Positions 1 to 11,773 of a stretch of DNA of 64,000 nt are shown here, one piece after another. Source of the DNA: Phoenix dactylifera (taxonomy: Eukaryota; Streptophyta; Magnoliopsida; Arecales; Arecaceae); assembly GCF_009389715.1 (NCBI RefSeq), contig NC_052396.1:17080631-17144630 (forward strand). The letters run 5' to 3'. The notes under the pieces were generated by a model. It was not told the origin of the DNA and made no database searches. It saw only the letters and a list, made by a program, of their open reading frames with translations. The position numbers and the translations under genes are program-made. Positions within the stretch are counted from its first letter, which is position 1, and each line of letters starts with the position of its first letter.

Positions 1-391
1 TTCAAAATTTATATTTTCATTCTGATATTGCTTATTGCTAGGTTTAAATTATAATATTATATTAGTGTGGATGTGCAAAGATTCTTACTGGGCTCTAAAA
101 CTCACACCATCTTTTTTCTTTTTATTTCAGAGTTACAAGATGCTTGGTCATGGATGGGTTGAGCACGGAGTTTGAGGGATGGAGTTTTTAGTTAGTTTAT
201 TTTCTGATGCAAAACAAACTATTATCTTATAAATGAATCAGTTTGATTGTATGAATATCGTGGATTTATTTAGTTGGATTATTTGGATATTAATTATTGA
301 GTTATTGGATATCTTTTCGGCCTTGCATGATCTCTAAGGTTCATGCGGCTGTGTCATGTGGTTGACCCAAGTGATGGGTTTGGGGCGTGAC
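1..391 (+). repeat. LTR-retrotransposon terminal fragment (3' end of LTR as read on +)
   Basis: The stretch ends in GGGTTTGGGGCGTGACA near 391. A TG...CA-type LTR boundary with GGGGCGTGACA, or its complement TGTCACGCCCC, is common in plant Ty3/gypsy LTRs. No coding frame is present. The matching TGTAAC-type other end is seen in copies at 2564, 36424, 49920 and 50219, so this may belong to the same family. The left part lies outside the window. Family assignment is from memory of plant LTR ends and was not checked by alignment. Confidence 0.45.
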
Positions 392-1199
392 AGAAAATGA
401 TCAAGTGCAGGAATTCTTTTCTCTACTGACAACAAACTCGGTCACAATGTCTACCAGTCCATGACTAGCATGTCCAATAAATAGTATAAATCCAACTCGT
501 CCTTGACCAAACATTAGCATAAGAAATAAATAAATTATTGTTAGTTTCTTAACTTCGAAGCTCTAATATCTGAATTACACTTAAATCTATTTTTTCTATC
601 CTACCTAATTTGAGATTAAATAATAAATAAGAAAGTAGGGTTCTATCTTGATTGAAGAACCAGAGTATAAAATCCTTGTTGGGCTATTTCATGTGTAGAT
701 TAATATGCCCACATATAAAACCAATGTCAACCACAAATATAGAATTGCACAAGAAAAAAAATGAGGCCAGCTGAATGACGGTGTCGAGTAACCTTTAACT
801 TGATGTATCTCAATTCATCTAATCAAGAGATCAGCCACCAATCAAGCCAAGAGTAATATGTCATATTGTCAGAGAGCCAACAAAGGTCGGAGTGGAGGAA
901 TGACAGGGCCAACAAGGTAAAAACATCTAATAGCTCAGATTGATTGGATTCAAGTAGTTTAATTAGTCAAATCATAAAACAAAAGTAAGGGTACAATATA
1001 AATAGTTCAATAAAGGTTGATGATGATGATGATGAAATCAATAGTGCTCGGCAAGTGCTATGGTGGGAAGGGCCGACATACTACATGGCTACTCGAGGTA
1101 ATCGCAATGATGTCAATTCAATATCCTCTAGGAGGTTGACTTAAGAGCACGGCGAGGAACAAAAGAGAGAAGGATTCTCTACTAGATCCACTTAGAAGC
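392..1199. other. Non-coding spacer
   Basis: AT-rich sequence with no conserved open frame. A short (GAT)n-like run lies at about 1018-1034. Nothing else could be assigned. Confidence 0.5.
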
Positions 1200-1238
<39 letters not shown>

Positions 1239-1245
1239 CATATAC

Positions 1246-1276
<31 letters not shown>

Positions 1277-1379
1277 CATATACATATATATATACATATA
1301 TACATATATATATACATATACATATATACATATATATATACATATACATATATACATATATATATATATACATATATAC

Positions 1380-1410
<31 letters not shown>

Positions 1411-1539
1411 CATATATACATATATACATATATACATATATACATATATACATATATACATATATACATATATACATATATACATATATACATATATACA
1501 TATATACATATATACATATATACATATATACATCTATAC

Positions 1540-1555
<16 letters not shown>
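1200..1555. repeat. Microsatellite, (TA)n interspersed with TACATA units, about 356 bp
   Basis: An uninterrupted run of TA dinucleotides and TATACA/TACATA hexamers. The right half is a near-regular 12-bp alternation of TACATA and TATACA. It creates artificial Tyr/Ile/Met/Val/Cys-rich open frames on the minus strand, which are not genes. Confidence 0.95.

Positions 1556-1593
<38 letters not shown>
1556..1593. repeat. (GA)19 microsatellite
   Basis: Directly abuts the TA-rich tract, giving a compound TA/GA microsatellite. Purine-rich sequence continues to about 1660. Confidence 0.95.
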
Positions 1594-1598
<5 letters not shown>

Positions 1599-1899
1599 TG
1601 AAGCAAAGAGAGAAAAAGGAAGATGGGGAAGAGAGAAAGAAGAATAGAGGAGGCTTGTGGTCGAAGGGAATGGAGGCAGCCCACTCTTAAAACCTGTCTC
1701 AATAATAGAGGATGGCTCGGTGGACTCCTTGGAGAAGAGAAATTTCAGCCTCCTATTAGAAGGGCTTGGGATCCACTCTTAATGACCATCACATTTGGCT
1801 TGAAAGAAATGGGCACATTTGGCACATTTGCATACTTTCAGAATGTGGGAACATCTTCGATCCGAAAAGGTGACTGAAGGATGCCACAAAATTTGGAGT

Positions 1900-2500
1900 T
1901 GTCTATCCCCATTGACTCAAAGCTTGTAATTATTTCCTTGTCAAAGAACCTTGTACATTCTTCTGTACCAAAAATAATAAAAAAAAGGAACATTGCATAC
2001 GTTCTTCTTGTACATATTCTCTCCAATCTAATAAACTGGGGGAAGTGATTCACTTCCCCCTTATTCCCCTCAAAAAATTACAATTGAGGAAGGCATGATT
2101 CTAATCCTCCATTTAGGAAACGGAGTTGACATCCACTAACAGTAATAAATTAAATTGTTACTTGCCATCCTCTGAAAAAAGATTTGATATGAGGGGAAAC
2201 AGAAAGCTTCCATAGCCTTGTCCATCATGGTTCACCTTGCTATCCGGATTCTTGTTGGGGCAATAATTGTATTGCAAAAGTCTTTCATCTAGTCTTAATG
2301 CATTGGACCATTGGCCTCCCAACAAAATCTAAAAGCAAGATCTATATCGTCCCCACATCTAGCTTTTCATCTAAACTTGTCTCTAAGCACAGTGAGGAGC
2401 TCCAAGATAACACAATTAATATAGTTGACCGCTTTGTATTTTTCTAGCACCTTCTTATACCATAACTCTCAACCTCCAGATAAAGAGAAATTATTAGATA
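1900..2500 (-). pseudogene. Probable degraded LINE 3' region (zf-RVT-like relic)
   Basis: Translating the minus strand around 2140-2220 gives a piece reading RLWKLSVSPHIKSFF. This resembles the start of the zinc-binding region (zf-RVT) downstream of plant LINE reverse transcriptases (W-lW.l.vpPkvk.FlW). Farther on, a NHAFLNCNFLR-like string fits the later His/Cys part. Stops interrupt every frame, so this is a relic at best. The similarity is weak and was judged by eye. Confidence 0.3.
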
Positions 2501-2563
2501 GACAAGGCCCACCGCGGACCTAGGGTGAAATAAATCCACCTAAAAGCGATTTCATCTTATATC

Positions 2564-2720
2564 TGTAACAATCTAAGATCTCACCCAAAAAGGCTAGTTA
2601 GAAGGTAATTTTTGAGTTTCTTAGTCTTGTATAAGTATTCCAGATTTTCTCGAAAAATAATTGAAAACTAAACACATGCCTATACGGATTCTCACAATAT
2701 TTGCAGTGGATCTGGTCTAC
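2564..2720 (-). repeat. TGTAAC-type LTR end, copy 1
   Basis: Starts TGTAACAATCTAAGATCTCA and continues through a conserved GTATAAGTATTCCAGAT stretch. The same pattern recurs at 36424, 49920 and 50219. See the 50219 copy for the primer-site evidence that makes this an LTR boundary, read on the minus strand as an LTR 3' end. Confidence 0.5.
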
Positions 2721-4470
2721 CTAATAATTATTCCGAAGGGTCCAAACTGGACTTAGGCAATTAAGGAACAACCCTCACAGAATTGTAATATAGGTTGGCC
2801 TCATTTTTAAAATTCAACTAGAGTTTCAGCAGGTCCCAAGCCTAAACTCGGCCGGACCACCTAGTTGATGTCCCGTTTAGTTCAAGCCTCTCGGAGATCA
2901 ACACATTTGCACCAAAATGCTTGGTTGTTACCATGGGTATAGCTTATGAGAAGGCCCATTTAATCTCGGGTTATTTCATGGGTTTAGTCCATAAGCTAGG
3001 TTTACTCGCCTAAGTGAGATGACCTCACTCTCTCTGCAGGTGTTTGTTGTGCCCAACATCCAATATTTTCCTGACATTCTTGCTGCAATTTCTAGGATTC
3101 AACAGGCATGGTCTTCCAGATGGAAATGGGTTGCATCCACCACTACTTATCAGACCATTAAGTGGTCAAATTCATCATAAGTTTTTAATCATGCATCAAG
3201 CATAATCAAGATGAGTGAAACAAAATGATCGCATGCAATGCAAATAAGCAGAACATCAGAAGCCAAACCATCAAGCATCTTGATGTGTGATCCAAGAAGC
3301 TATATTGCTACATTAAACCATGAAATGGTAACACGCCGGACCCCAAACTCTTTGGTTTTTGACGCATGAAGCAACATTCACCATAACATAAATGCTAAGC
3401 TCCAATTTAGCCGGGTCCAGTATCCGGGCGCACATCTAACAGTAGAGTAGCATAATTTGCTGGATAGATTTGTAGTTCTGCAGTATGGCCCTAAGTCAAT
3501 AGTAATGGTATCATCTGCAAATAGGAGATGGATAACGATCCTCCAGTAATGTTATAATCGACGAAGAACAAATAAGATCTCATTGCAAGTGACCCATCAG
3601 AAACAAAGATCTAAGTCTCATTATCTACTCTCGTACTCTTGCTCGTGCTCTCGTTCATGTTTTCTTCATCATGAATAGTCTCCTATTCCGCTATGCTGAA
3701 TCAATTATGATCATAACTTTGACAAGGAACTCATTCAGCACAATAATTCAACTTCCACCATGCTCATTCAATTGTGAGACAACTTTAACAAGGAACTCCA
3801 GCGCTGCATTCGGCACAATACTTCAGCATCATCTAGTAGGATCATCAATTTGCACCTCCAATCTTCTTAATGAACTGCATTAATGCACTCCTACGTCAAG
3901 AATAAATACCTCATCAATGAGTTTCCTGTTCCAACCTCCTACCGTGCATTATCAGATGCTGCAGTCTCACGCATCTTCTTTATTGTTAATTGTACCCTCA
4001 TCGACTCTATCTCAGTAAAGTTTGTTAGTCGATCTCCTAATCCTAATTGTTACTCATATTGCTTAACCTCTTGTTGATCAGCTTTAGTCGGCAAAACATG
4101 GGTGTGATGGCCCACGTACACCTCTTGCGGCCGAGGGTGCTTCATCTAGATCCTATTTTGCCAAAAAATAGTTTGGACTAGGTTGCATCCAGAAGAATTC
4201 CCTTTGGCCCTTTAGTTCGATTAGTCTCGATGGAATTGGCATGATGCTTGTGCCGCTGAGCTTCCTCCTCCTTCATTGTATTTTCTTTTACCTGCTATAC
4301 CCACATGAGAGCTATATGAAATGCCATTTTTACCGCAAAAGAAAAAAAAAAGATCAGCAGTATGACTCATATGCTCTTTAAGGATTGCAACAAACTAGGG
4401 TTCAATATCTGGTTAGGTGAATAGAAATGTTTCCTTTCTGTCAATTTTAATTAAGATACTTCAATGCTGC
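2721..4470. other. Non-coding spacer upstream of CYP86B
   Basis: No supported gene. Two open frames of 60-70 codons at 3671-4077 show no recognisable motif and no conserved start context. Some phrases (for example near 2940-3030 and 4080-4260) look like old repeat sequence, but I could not assign a family. Confidence 0.45.
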
Positions 4471-4476
4471 CACATG

Positions 4477-4483
4477 TATAATA
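4477..4483 (+). promoter_or_regulatory. Candidate TATA box of the CYP86B gene
   Basis: TATAATA lies 65 bp before the ATG at 4548. The spacing would give a short 5' UTR of about 30-40 bases. This is the only TATA-like motif close to the start, but transcription data would be needed to confirm it. Confidence 0.35.
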
Positions 4484-4547
4484 CTGACTAGCCTCCTAGT
4501 CTCCTCCTCCATATTATTCCCTGGCAAACCTCCACTCCATCAACACC

Positions 4548-6593
4548 ATGAGCTCCAGCCACCACACCACCCTCTTCCTCCAGATCCTGTCAGAGGTCCC
4601 ATTTGGAGCTTTGCTCTTAGCCTTATCCACTTTTGTAATCATCCACTCCCTTAGCCAGCGGAGGCGCCACGGCCTTGCCGTATGGCCTGTCCTTGGGATG
4701 CTTCCCTCGCTGCTCGTCGGCGTTCGAGGCAACGCCTACGAGTGGGTCACCGGCGTGCTTGTTCGAACAAATGGCACGTTCACCTTCCAAGGCCCATGGC
4801 TCAGCAACCTTCAGTGTGTCGTGACCGCCAACCCCGACAACCTCAAGTACATTCTTAAGACCAAGTTCGCCAACTTTCCCAAGGGGGAGTACATCCAGGG
4901 CATCGTCCGCGACATGCTCGGGCACGGCATCTTCAGCACCGATGGCGAGGCATGGCGCCGCCACAGGAAGAGATCGAGCCTTCAGTTCCACTCGGCGGAG
5001 CTCCGAGCCGCCATGGCCAAATCTGTCATTCAGCTCACTCACTCGAGGCTTCTACCGGTGCTTGAGTCCTTGGTCGACATCCCATTCGACCTACAGGACG
5101 TGCTGCTTAGGCTGACATTCGACAATGTCTGCATGATTGCCTTGGGCACCGATCCGGGCTGCCTGAGTCTCGGGCTTCCAGAGATGCCCTTCGCCGACGC
5201 CTTTGAGAACATGACAGAGGCCATTGCCCTCCGGTTTATAACCCCAACCGCCTTGTGGAAGGCTATGAACTACCTTGGCGTTGGGGGTGAAGGGAAGCTC
5301 AAGAGGTCGCTGAAGCGAGCTGATGAATTTGCCTACGAGGTGATTCGGAGGAGGAAGGCAGAGCTATCATCGTTACCGGGTGAGAAGTCTGGGTCTGATC
5401 TCTTGGCAGTGTTTTTGAGGCTCAAGGATGAGAATGGGAATGCATTCCCTGATAAGTTCCTGAGGGATCTCTGCATGAATTTTGTACTGGCAGGGAGGGA
5501 CACGTCGTCCGTGGCTTTGGCTTGGTTTTTCTGGTTGTTGGACCAGAATCCGGAGGTGGAGGAAGAAATCCTTGCAGAGGTTAGAAGAATAGTGGAGGAG
5601 AGAGGATATGACGGCAATGGGGAAGGAGAGAATTCTTTGGTATTTAGGCCAGAGGAGGTGAAGAGGATGGAGTATCTGCAGGCAGCTCTGTCAGAGGCTT
5701 TAAGGCTGCACCCATCGGTGCCGGTGGATTTCAAAGAGGTATGCAAGACATATAGTTAGAGTGTTGTGCAGCCCCCGATAGCTATCATCAGAAGATGGAT
5801 AGCTATCAAACAACGTGCACCGTATATGATGCGGTGGCACTTGTGCATTGCCTTGTTCGGATGATGGCGGCCATCCATCTTCGGATGATGGCGGCCATCA
5901 ACTTTGCAGCCCATGCACCACACAATCTTGCTTGATGCAAGATCATGAATGAAATCAATTATGACTGATGAGGCCCTAAAGTCGGTTACAATTGATTTAT
6001 TTCAGTGCATGTATAGCTAGCTGCAAGAATGAAACGCATATATGCCCCGACATGGACATGCATCCATTTCTGATAGCTTTATTCATGCACATACATGCAG
6101 TAGTATGTCTCTATTCCGGCATTGGTACACATGCATGAATGGTGACTTAGGGGTCGGCCGTTAGACATAGGGGCCCAAATATGAGTTTCCTCAAGACTTA
6201 TACTGTAAGTTCCTTAAATTTGGTCAGGTGACAGAAGATGAAGTATTTCCCGATGGGACCGCACTGAAGAAAGGAATTAAGGTGATGTACTCGCTCTACT
6301 CCATGGGGAGAATGGAGAGCATATGGGGGAAAGACTGCAGGGAATTCAGGCCGGAAAGATGGCTCAAAGAAGGGCGGTTTGTGAGCGAACCTTGGTGCAA
6401 GTTCCCGGCCTTCAATGGTGGACCAAGAGTGTGCTTGGGGAAGGACTTCGCATACTATCAGATGAAGTTTGTTGTGGCTTCCATCATCTGCCGCTATCAT
6501 GTCAAGGTAGTTCAAAACCATCCGGTGGTCCCAAAACTGGCGCTGACTGCATACATGAAGCATGGATTAAAGGTGATACTTGAGAAAAGATAA
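4548..6593 (+). CDS. CYP86B: Cytochrome P450, CYP86B subfamily (fatty acid omega-hydroxylase)
   Basis: Two exons, 4548-5738 and 6228-6593, joined at a phase-0 GT-AG intron of 489 bp, give 518 residues, normal for the family. Visible in order: an N-terminal membrane anchor (about 20-35); the hinge WPVLGMLPSL (46-55); the I-helix oxygen-binding AGRDTS (315-320); the K-helix EALR (383-386); RPERW (438-442); and the heme-ligand loop FNGGPRVCLG with Cys466. The stretches SMGRMESIWGKDCREF and CLGKDFAYYQMK are close to Arabidopsis CYP86B1. That enzyme is known to omega-hydroxylate very-long-chain (C22-C24) fatty acids for suberin at the ER. Substrate is inferred from the subfamily. All key residues are intact, so the gene should be functional. 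The first exon is GC-rich, as in many monocot genes. Confidence 0.93.
5739..6227 (+). other. CYP86B intron with a short tandem duplication
   Basis: The donor is GAG|GTATGC and the acceptor is TCAG|GTG. At about 5855-5900 the 20-mer TTCGGATGATGGCGGCCATC occurs twice in tandem, a recent local duplication. The first exon's frame would stop at 5757-5759 if the intron were retained, truncating the enzyme before the heme loop. Confidence 0.85.
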
Positions 6594-8935
6594 ATCCAAC
6601 CTCATCATGGAAGGTGTTCATGCTACTGTGTCACTTCAAATTCTTGGGTATATGCAAAATATTTATAGCAAAGGTAATAACAGATGTGCCATGAGGAGAG
6701 AAATCCAACCTTCTCATGTAAGAAATTCTTGCTATCAAGGCAGATAAAGTTTTCTAGATAAGGCAATAAACAGTGTGAAAAATCTGTCTTCCTATTTTCA
6801 TGATGTATTAAATGGATATATGGAAGGGTGGTGTTGGTGTTTGTAATAATTTGCAACATATTCTACTAAAAATATGAAGATGATTTAATATGTTCAGCCC
6901 TTAGCTTATGCTTTCTGCATTTTTTTATTTAGTTTTTATATTTGGTGGTGAATATGTTAATGGTTTGCTCGACAGGTATGAATCTAGTTAAGACGGTCGG
7001 TCCCGTAACACTTTTATCTAAGGGTGGCAATAAACACAGAAGGAATAGATTCAGGTTAGGTCAGGTCAAGAAAGTTACTCATTTTAACTCTCAACCACAG
7101 GAGAGAGAGAGAGAGAGGGGCCCACCAGCACTATCATTACATAGATATCCGTACCTATGAATGCACCATCCAGGATTCAAAACAGAACCTCTGATTGCTA
7201 GGTGGAGAGGTATGACCTATGAGACAAATTTTAAACAAGTTTTATAATTAGGTTCGAAAAAATAAATCTATTCGCAACCCATTTATTATATATAAACCTC
7301 GTCAAACATGCATATAACTAAAAAAAAAAACAAAATATAGTATGAAAAGAACACAAACAACAAAATCAAATTTAATTTTAAAATATCATCATGATCACAA
7401 TAAATTTAGAAACTTAGGAGAAATAATGATCATAAACTAATTAAGAATAGAACTTGCTAATTTGCAACCCCATATTCCAAAACTTTGTGATCCATCCTGT
7501 TCCATCACTCTTTGTAAACCTTTTTCTTTGAAAAAAAAGCCAAATCACAAGTCAGAGAACTATCAACAATGTTGGATCTAGGATCCAGTTGGTTCCTGAC
7601 CAGTTCACCCTTGATGACCTATTGGGTCTGGGGGCTAAAACCGATCCCATCAATTTATAATGGGGTTGGTTTTGGGTTAGATCCAAACTGATCCAACTAA
7701 AAAGGCAAGGGGGAAAAAGCATTTATTCTAGGTCAATTCGGGCATGTTGATGGGTGCAAATCAGATTTTTCCACTCTCATTTTCAGCCAAAACAATTTCT
7801 TCATTCTGCTTAACTATATTACTTGAGGCCTACATCCAGTGATTAATAGTCGCAGCGAGAGCTGCAAATGAAATAGCAGTTCATGAACAGCACAGGCTGC
7901 ACTTAGTATCTCCCTTGTTCAAGCAAATTCAGCGAGAAATCCAAGCTCGAGGTTGGCTCTCTAAGAAGCTAAAAGTGCATAACCTGAAATTGGAACTTGG
8001 CTTGAGTCAGCACTGAGTTTGAACCACCCCTTCAAATGACCAATCAGACCGAACAGCCCTAAGCATGCTTGCAAGACTCATCCAAGTTCACGATTCCAAC
8101 AACTTAACAGCTGGGGAATGTATTAGTTCTAAAGAAATAATGACAAGTGTGAAGAAGTTCACAAAACTAGGAAAAGAAAAGAGTAAAAAAGATAATGAAT
8201 TAATAAAAGGAAAAGAAAACAAGAGAAAACACATAAACAGTAATGAATACATCTAGGAAAACAAGATGATAGGATGGAAAAATGCTATGAAACATTGCAT
8301 AGCATGCTTCAGTATCTTGCCAATGAACAGAATTAATTAGGCATAAATTAAATTAATCATAGCTGTAATTTAACATAAGAAAAATCTAAAAACTTGTTTA
8401 CTGGAAGCTGAATGATTGCCTTGGTAGATAGACAATCACAATTATAACAGTACACCATGTCGACTTGCCCATAAGTGCATTTCCTTCAACTCCCCTGAGA
8501 CAATCACATGACAGCTTCCAAGCAAACTAATCTCTTTAGTGCGAGATTGCACCTTCACTGTCTTCACATCTCATATGGTAATTATATATCGTTTATTTAT
8601 AGAGAGATATGTGAAAGCACTTTGAAAAACTATGAAAGTTCAACAAACTTTGGATTTTTTTAGTTTTCATTTAACTGTCTCTTTCTATAACCTCTCACTT
8701 TCTTCATTCATATAACTTCCCTTACAAGACAATATAATATATTTTCTTTAAAAGTCCCAAAGTTTTGTACCAAAGAGAAACAAAAGTTCAGATTTAAGAA
8801 CCACCAAATGCACATTAACCATACAAATTCTGTAGGAGAGAAACCGAAAAATTACTTATCCATGTTGGCTTCCAAATAACAAATGCTCTTCAATTATTAT
8901 GCAGATGTTAGAAGGTGTTTTGCAGCCATATTTTT
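6594..8935. other. CYP86B 3' flank and non-coding spacer
   Basis: The first few hundred bases probably hold the P450 3' UTR. The rest is AT-rich, with no frame resembling a protein, a short GA run at about 7100-7116 and several poly-A stretches. A stretch near 7020-7110 beginning TAAGGGTGGCAAT looks like one end of a hAT-type element, but I found no partner end. Confidence 0.5.
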
Positions 8936-9079
8936 CAAGGTTCGTCATCTCGGTACCAGACCCCGTATAGATACCAACCTATTACAGTGTCGGTACACGG
9001 TATAGTATGGTAAGGTTCGGTATATCAAGTATCGGTATAGTACGGTACGATGCAATATCGACTGGTACGGCAAACCTTG
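8936..9079. mobile_element. Short inverted-repeat element rich in GGTAC motifs (MITE-like)
   Basis: Begins CAAGGTTCGTCATCTCGGTA and ends GGTACGGCAAACCTTG, so the termini pair as CAAGGTT(C/T)G. The 144-bp interior is full of CGGTA/GGTAC/GTACGG motifs. I believe similar 'GGTACGG' elements occur in monocot spacers, but the name and superfamily are not known to me. No clear target duplication was seen. Confidence 0.5.
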
Positions 9080-9445
9080 ATATGTACCATAATCTTCAGA
9101 TGTATCTATTTATCAAATTTTCAGTCAAATCCATTCATATCTTTGGATGTTACCCTTCATATTACACAAAGTCTTGTCCATATAACTATGAAACAAAAGC
9201 AAGTATATTTTCTCCTCCCAAAAAGGGTTCCTTTCTTGAATATGATAGCGTGCAATTTCATTTATACATTTGCCTATTTATGACTTATGCAACAAATAAA
9301 ATGTATATGACTGCCCTCTGCTTTGAGGCAAATCATACCATCCTTCCGGTATAGTACTAATGTTGTGCTCTAAACTGAATTAAGTCAACCTCACAGGTTA
9401 GACATTCTTCTGTCATCATGCCTCCTTTTTGGCAGTAGGAATCTT

Positions 9446-9663
9446 CTACCTAAAGTAATGAAACTGCTTTAGAAACTCTTCAATGTTTTGGACACTACAT
9501 TCGATTACCTGACAATCTCCTTGATGAAGTCTCTCAACGAAAGTACCAGTGCTGGCCTGCGGGGCTTTGCAGTCCCAAACCCCGCGCCAAGGTTCAAAGG
9601 ATGGAGATGATGATGGGACCGTCTTGGATGTGGGTAACGTGCTCTCTTCTTATTGCCTTTGGA
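9446..9663 (-). other. Unassigned open frame, possible 3'-terminal exon
   Basis: The minus strand is open from about 9663 to a TAG at 9446-9448. The frame contains PSFEPWRGVWDCKAPQASTG followed by FVERLHQGDCQVIECSVQNI and ends KQFHYFR. The composition is protein-like (mixed charged, aromatic and Cys residues) and not repeat-driven. No start codon lies in the frame, so it would be a last exon whose upstream exons were cut off or lie beyond the GC-rich block. An AG acceptor is possible at about 9562. I do not recognise the family. It may equally be chance or the end of a transposon gene. Confidence 0.25.
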
Positions 9664-9699
9664 ACCACACCTATGCTACTCCATTATAGGTGCCCGGCG

Positions 9700-11773
9700 A
9701 TGGGAAAGAATCAAAGTATGGGGCTGAATATGAAAGAAAGATGATTCTATTCCAATAGACAACGAAATAACAGGGACTCTTAGCAAGTTGGGAAGGGATC
9801 ATGCTTTACCTAGAACAATCTAAGGGGAGTTGATTTACCCCACCCTAGCCCAAGCCTTGCAGCTGAAATTTCCACCTAGAAAACCTAAGGGACAACCCTT
9901 TACAATGAAGAAATATGATATTTGATAGATAGATGCCTTGGAAGGGCCCTAACGGCTTCTTTATATAGGCCTAATGCCCATGACTTATTGGCAGAAACAA
10001 TTCAAATTTTGAATGGCTTCTAAATCAGCCGCAAGGGGATCCAACTAAGTTTGACCTCCTTTGGCCATGTGCTGAAATCTCTGGACGTCCGGGATGCGTC
10101 GCTCGGTTGGCCGAGGCGCGCGTCAGGTGCGTGTGCTGCCACTTGTCCACGGTTGGCCTGATATGGGATCTTTGGTGGCTGGCTAGGATGCGGATCTTGG
10201 TTGGCCGGAACGCGGGTCTCAGTTGGCCGAGGCGCGAATCCAACTGCCTGCTCTCCCACGGATCAGTGACTTGGCATCCTATCCTCTTTTCATCTTGCGG
10301 CCTGATACATCTTGGCCGCCCATATCCTTGCTCGCCAAATCTCTATGGAAGAGTCCGCGGACTCCTCCTTTGATTTTGCACGCACTCCTTCCTTGTTTGG
10401 CCCTGCGCTTGTGTTGGGATTTCTGCCATGTGGCTTGGCCTACTATCTTTGGCCGAGCGCTGCCTTGAAGAGCCTTTCCTTGTCTGTTACTGCGCGCAGA
10501 TGGTTGCCACTTGGCCCTTGACCAACTCTTTGGCTCGGCCGGCCGTGGCTTCCCTTGCTTGGCCTTTGGGCGCGCATGCACTGGCTGGTTATGGTTCAAT
10601 GTGCGCGGGCTTGGTCTGATTGTGCTTGCTTTGGCTTGGCTTAGCCCGTGCGCTTGCCTTTTGACCTGATTGGCTTGATTGCGCCTGGTTGAATGCAGTG
10701 TTGGTCGAGCCTTGTGCTTGCTGTGCCATGCCATGCGCCTGGACCTTCTCTTGTGTGCGCGCGCTCAGGTATGCGCGCATGGGCTGGTGCCCCTTGTCAT
10801 CATCCACGTCCATGCCCACTCTTGTCGTGTGCGCAACAGGTTGTTGCGCGTGTGCCGGGTGCTGGCGCGGCGTGGGCTGGTAGCCTGGCTGTGCACCTAC
10901 CCCCTCTGGCCGTGGCGAGGTTCGGGCATGTTAGGTGGGCGCAGGCGCAGAGCGCCGGGCACGCACTGGTGCGCATGGGATCGAGTCGGCTTGGCGCTTG
11001 GGGCATTGGCCGGCCCGGCTGCTGATCATGCGCGCGAAGGGCTGCGCGCTGAGTCTGGTGCGCGCGGAGGCCCACGCGATGCTGGGCGTGCGTTCGGAGG
11101 ACCGCATGCTGGCTGTCGGGTGCGCGGAGGGCCACGCGGAGGAGAGGGGCGCGCGGAGGGTCGCGCGCTGGAGAGGGGCACATGGAGGGCTATACGCAGG
11201 TTGGGGTGCGCGCGGAGGGCCACGCACAGGTTACTGGTGCACGCGCGGTCGGCCGCGCACAAGTTGGTGTGCGCGCGGAGGGCCGCGCACAGGTTACTGG
11301 TGCACGCGCGGTCGGCCGCGCACAAGTTGGTGTGCGCGCGAGGGTCCGCGCGCATGCTTATGTGCGTGCGGGGTCCGCACGCCTGCTGCTATGCGCGCAG
11401 AGGGCCACGCGCCTGTGGCCAACCACGTGTGCCTGAGGCGGGTCCGCGCAGTTGGCCGTGCGCGCCTGAGGCTGGATGGGCGTGCGGAGGGCAACGCGCT
11501 GCTGTGGGCGCACGCGGGGCTCCGCGCGCGGCTGTGGCCGAGCGGGCGCGCAGTTGTGGCCGAGGGGGTGCGCGATTGGCCGCATGTTGCTGCTGTTGGC
11601 TCTGAACCTCGTGCAGGCGCTGGGCAAGGCCTGCGCGGGGCTGAGCCGGCTAGTGGCGAGGTTGGCCACTGCTTGGGCAAGCCTCCAAGCAGTGGATTTG
11701 GCCCGCTGGTTGGTCTTGGCCGAGGTTGGCCTCGGCCAATGCTTCCGGATTATGGCCGTCTGGGGTCCGTAAC
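9700..11773 (+). repeat. GC-rich repeat block, probable LTR or retrotransposon remnant
   Basis: An AT-rich lead with a TATATAG motif at about 9962 passes into a roughly 1.7-kb block (about 10080-11770) of extreme GC content. The block is built from GCGCGCGGAGGGC-like and TTGGCCGAGG-like words. A 63-bp unit occurs twice in tandem at about 11226-11351. The block ends at GGGGTCCGTAACA, after which normal AT-rich DNA resumes abruptly. Long open frames exist on both strands (up to about 300 codons), but they overlap in several frames and carry only Arg/Ala/Gly-rich low-complexity sequence, so none is called a gene. The TATA-like lead and CGTAACA end suggest an LTR. I found no exact target duplication. 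Confidence 0.45.
11226..11351 (+). repeat. 63-bp direct tandem repeat, two copies
   Basis: Units begin at 11226 and 11289 and share the words ACAGGTTACTGGTGCACGCG and CGGTCGGCCGCGCACAAGTT with at most one or two differences. The unit is a multiple of three (21 codons), so all frames stay open across it. A decayed third copy follows at about 11352. Confidence 0.9.

Noticed and set aside
1118-1702. Long minus-strand open frames full of Tyr, Ile, Met and Cys
   Set aside because: They are translations of the TA/TACATA/GA microsatellite and occur in several frames at once.
4623-5746. Minus-strand frames opposite the CYP86B first exon
   Set aside because: They show no domain, and the plus strand encodes an intact P450.
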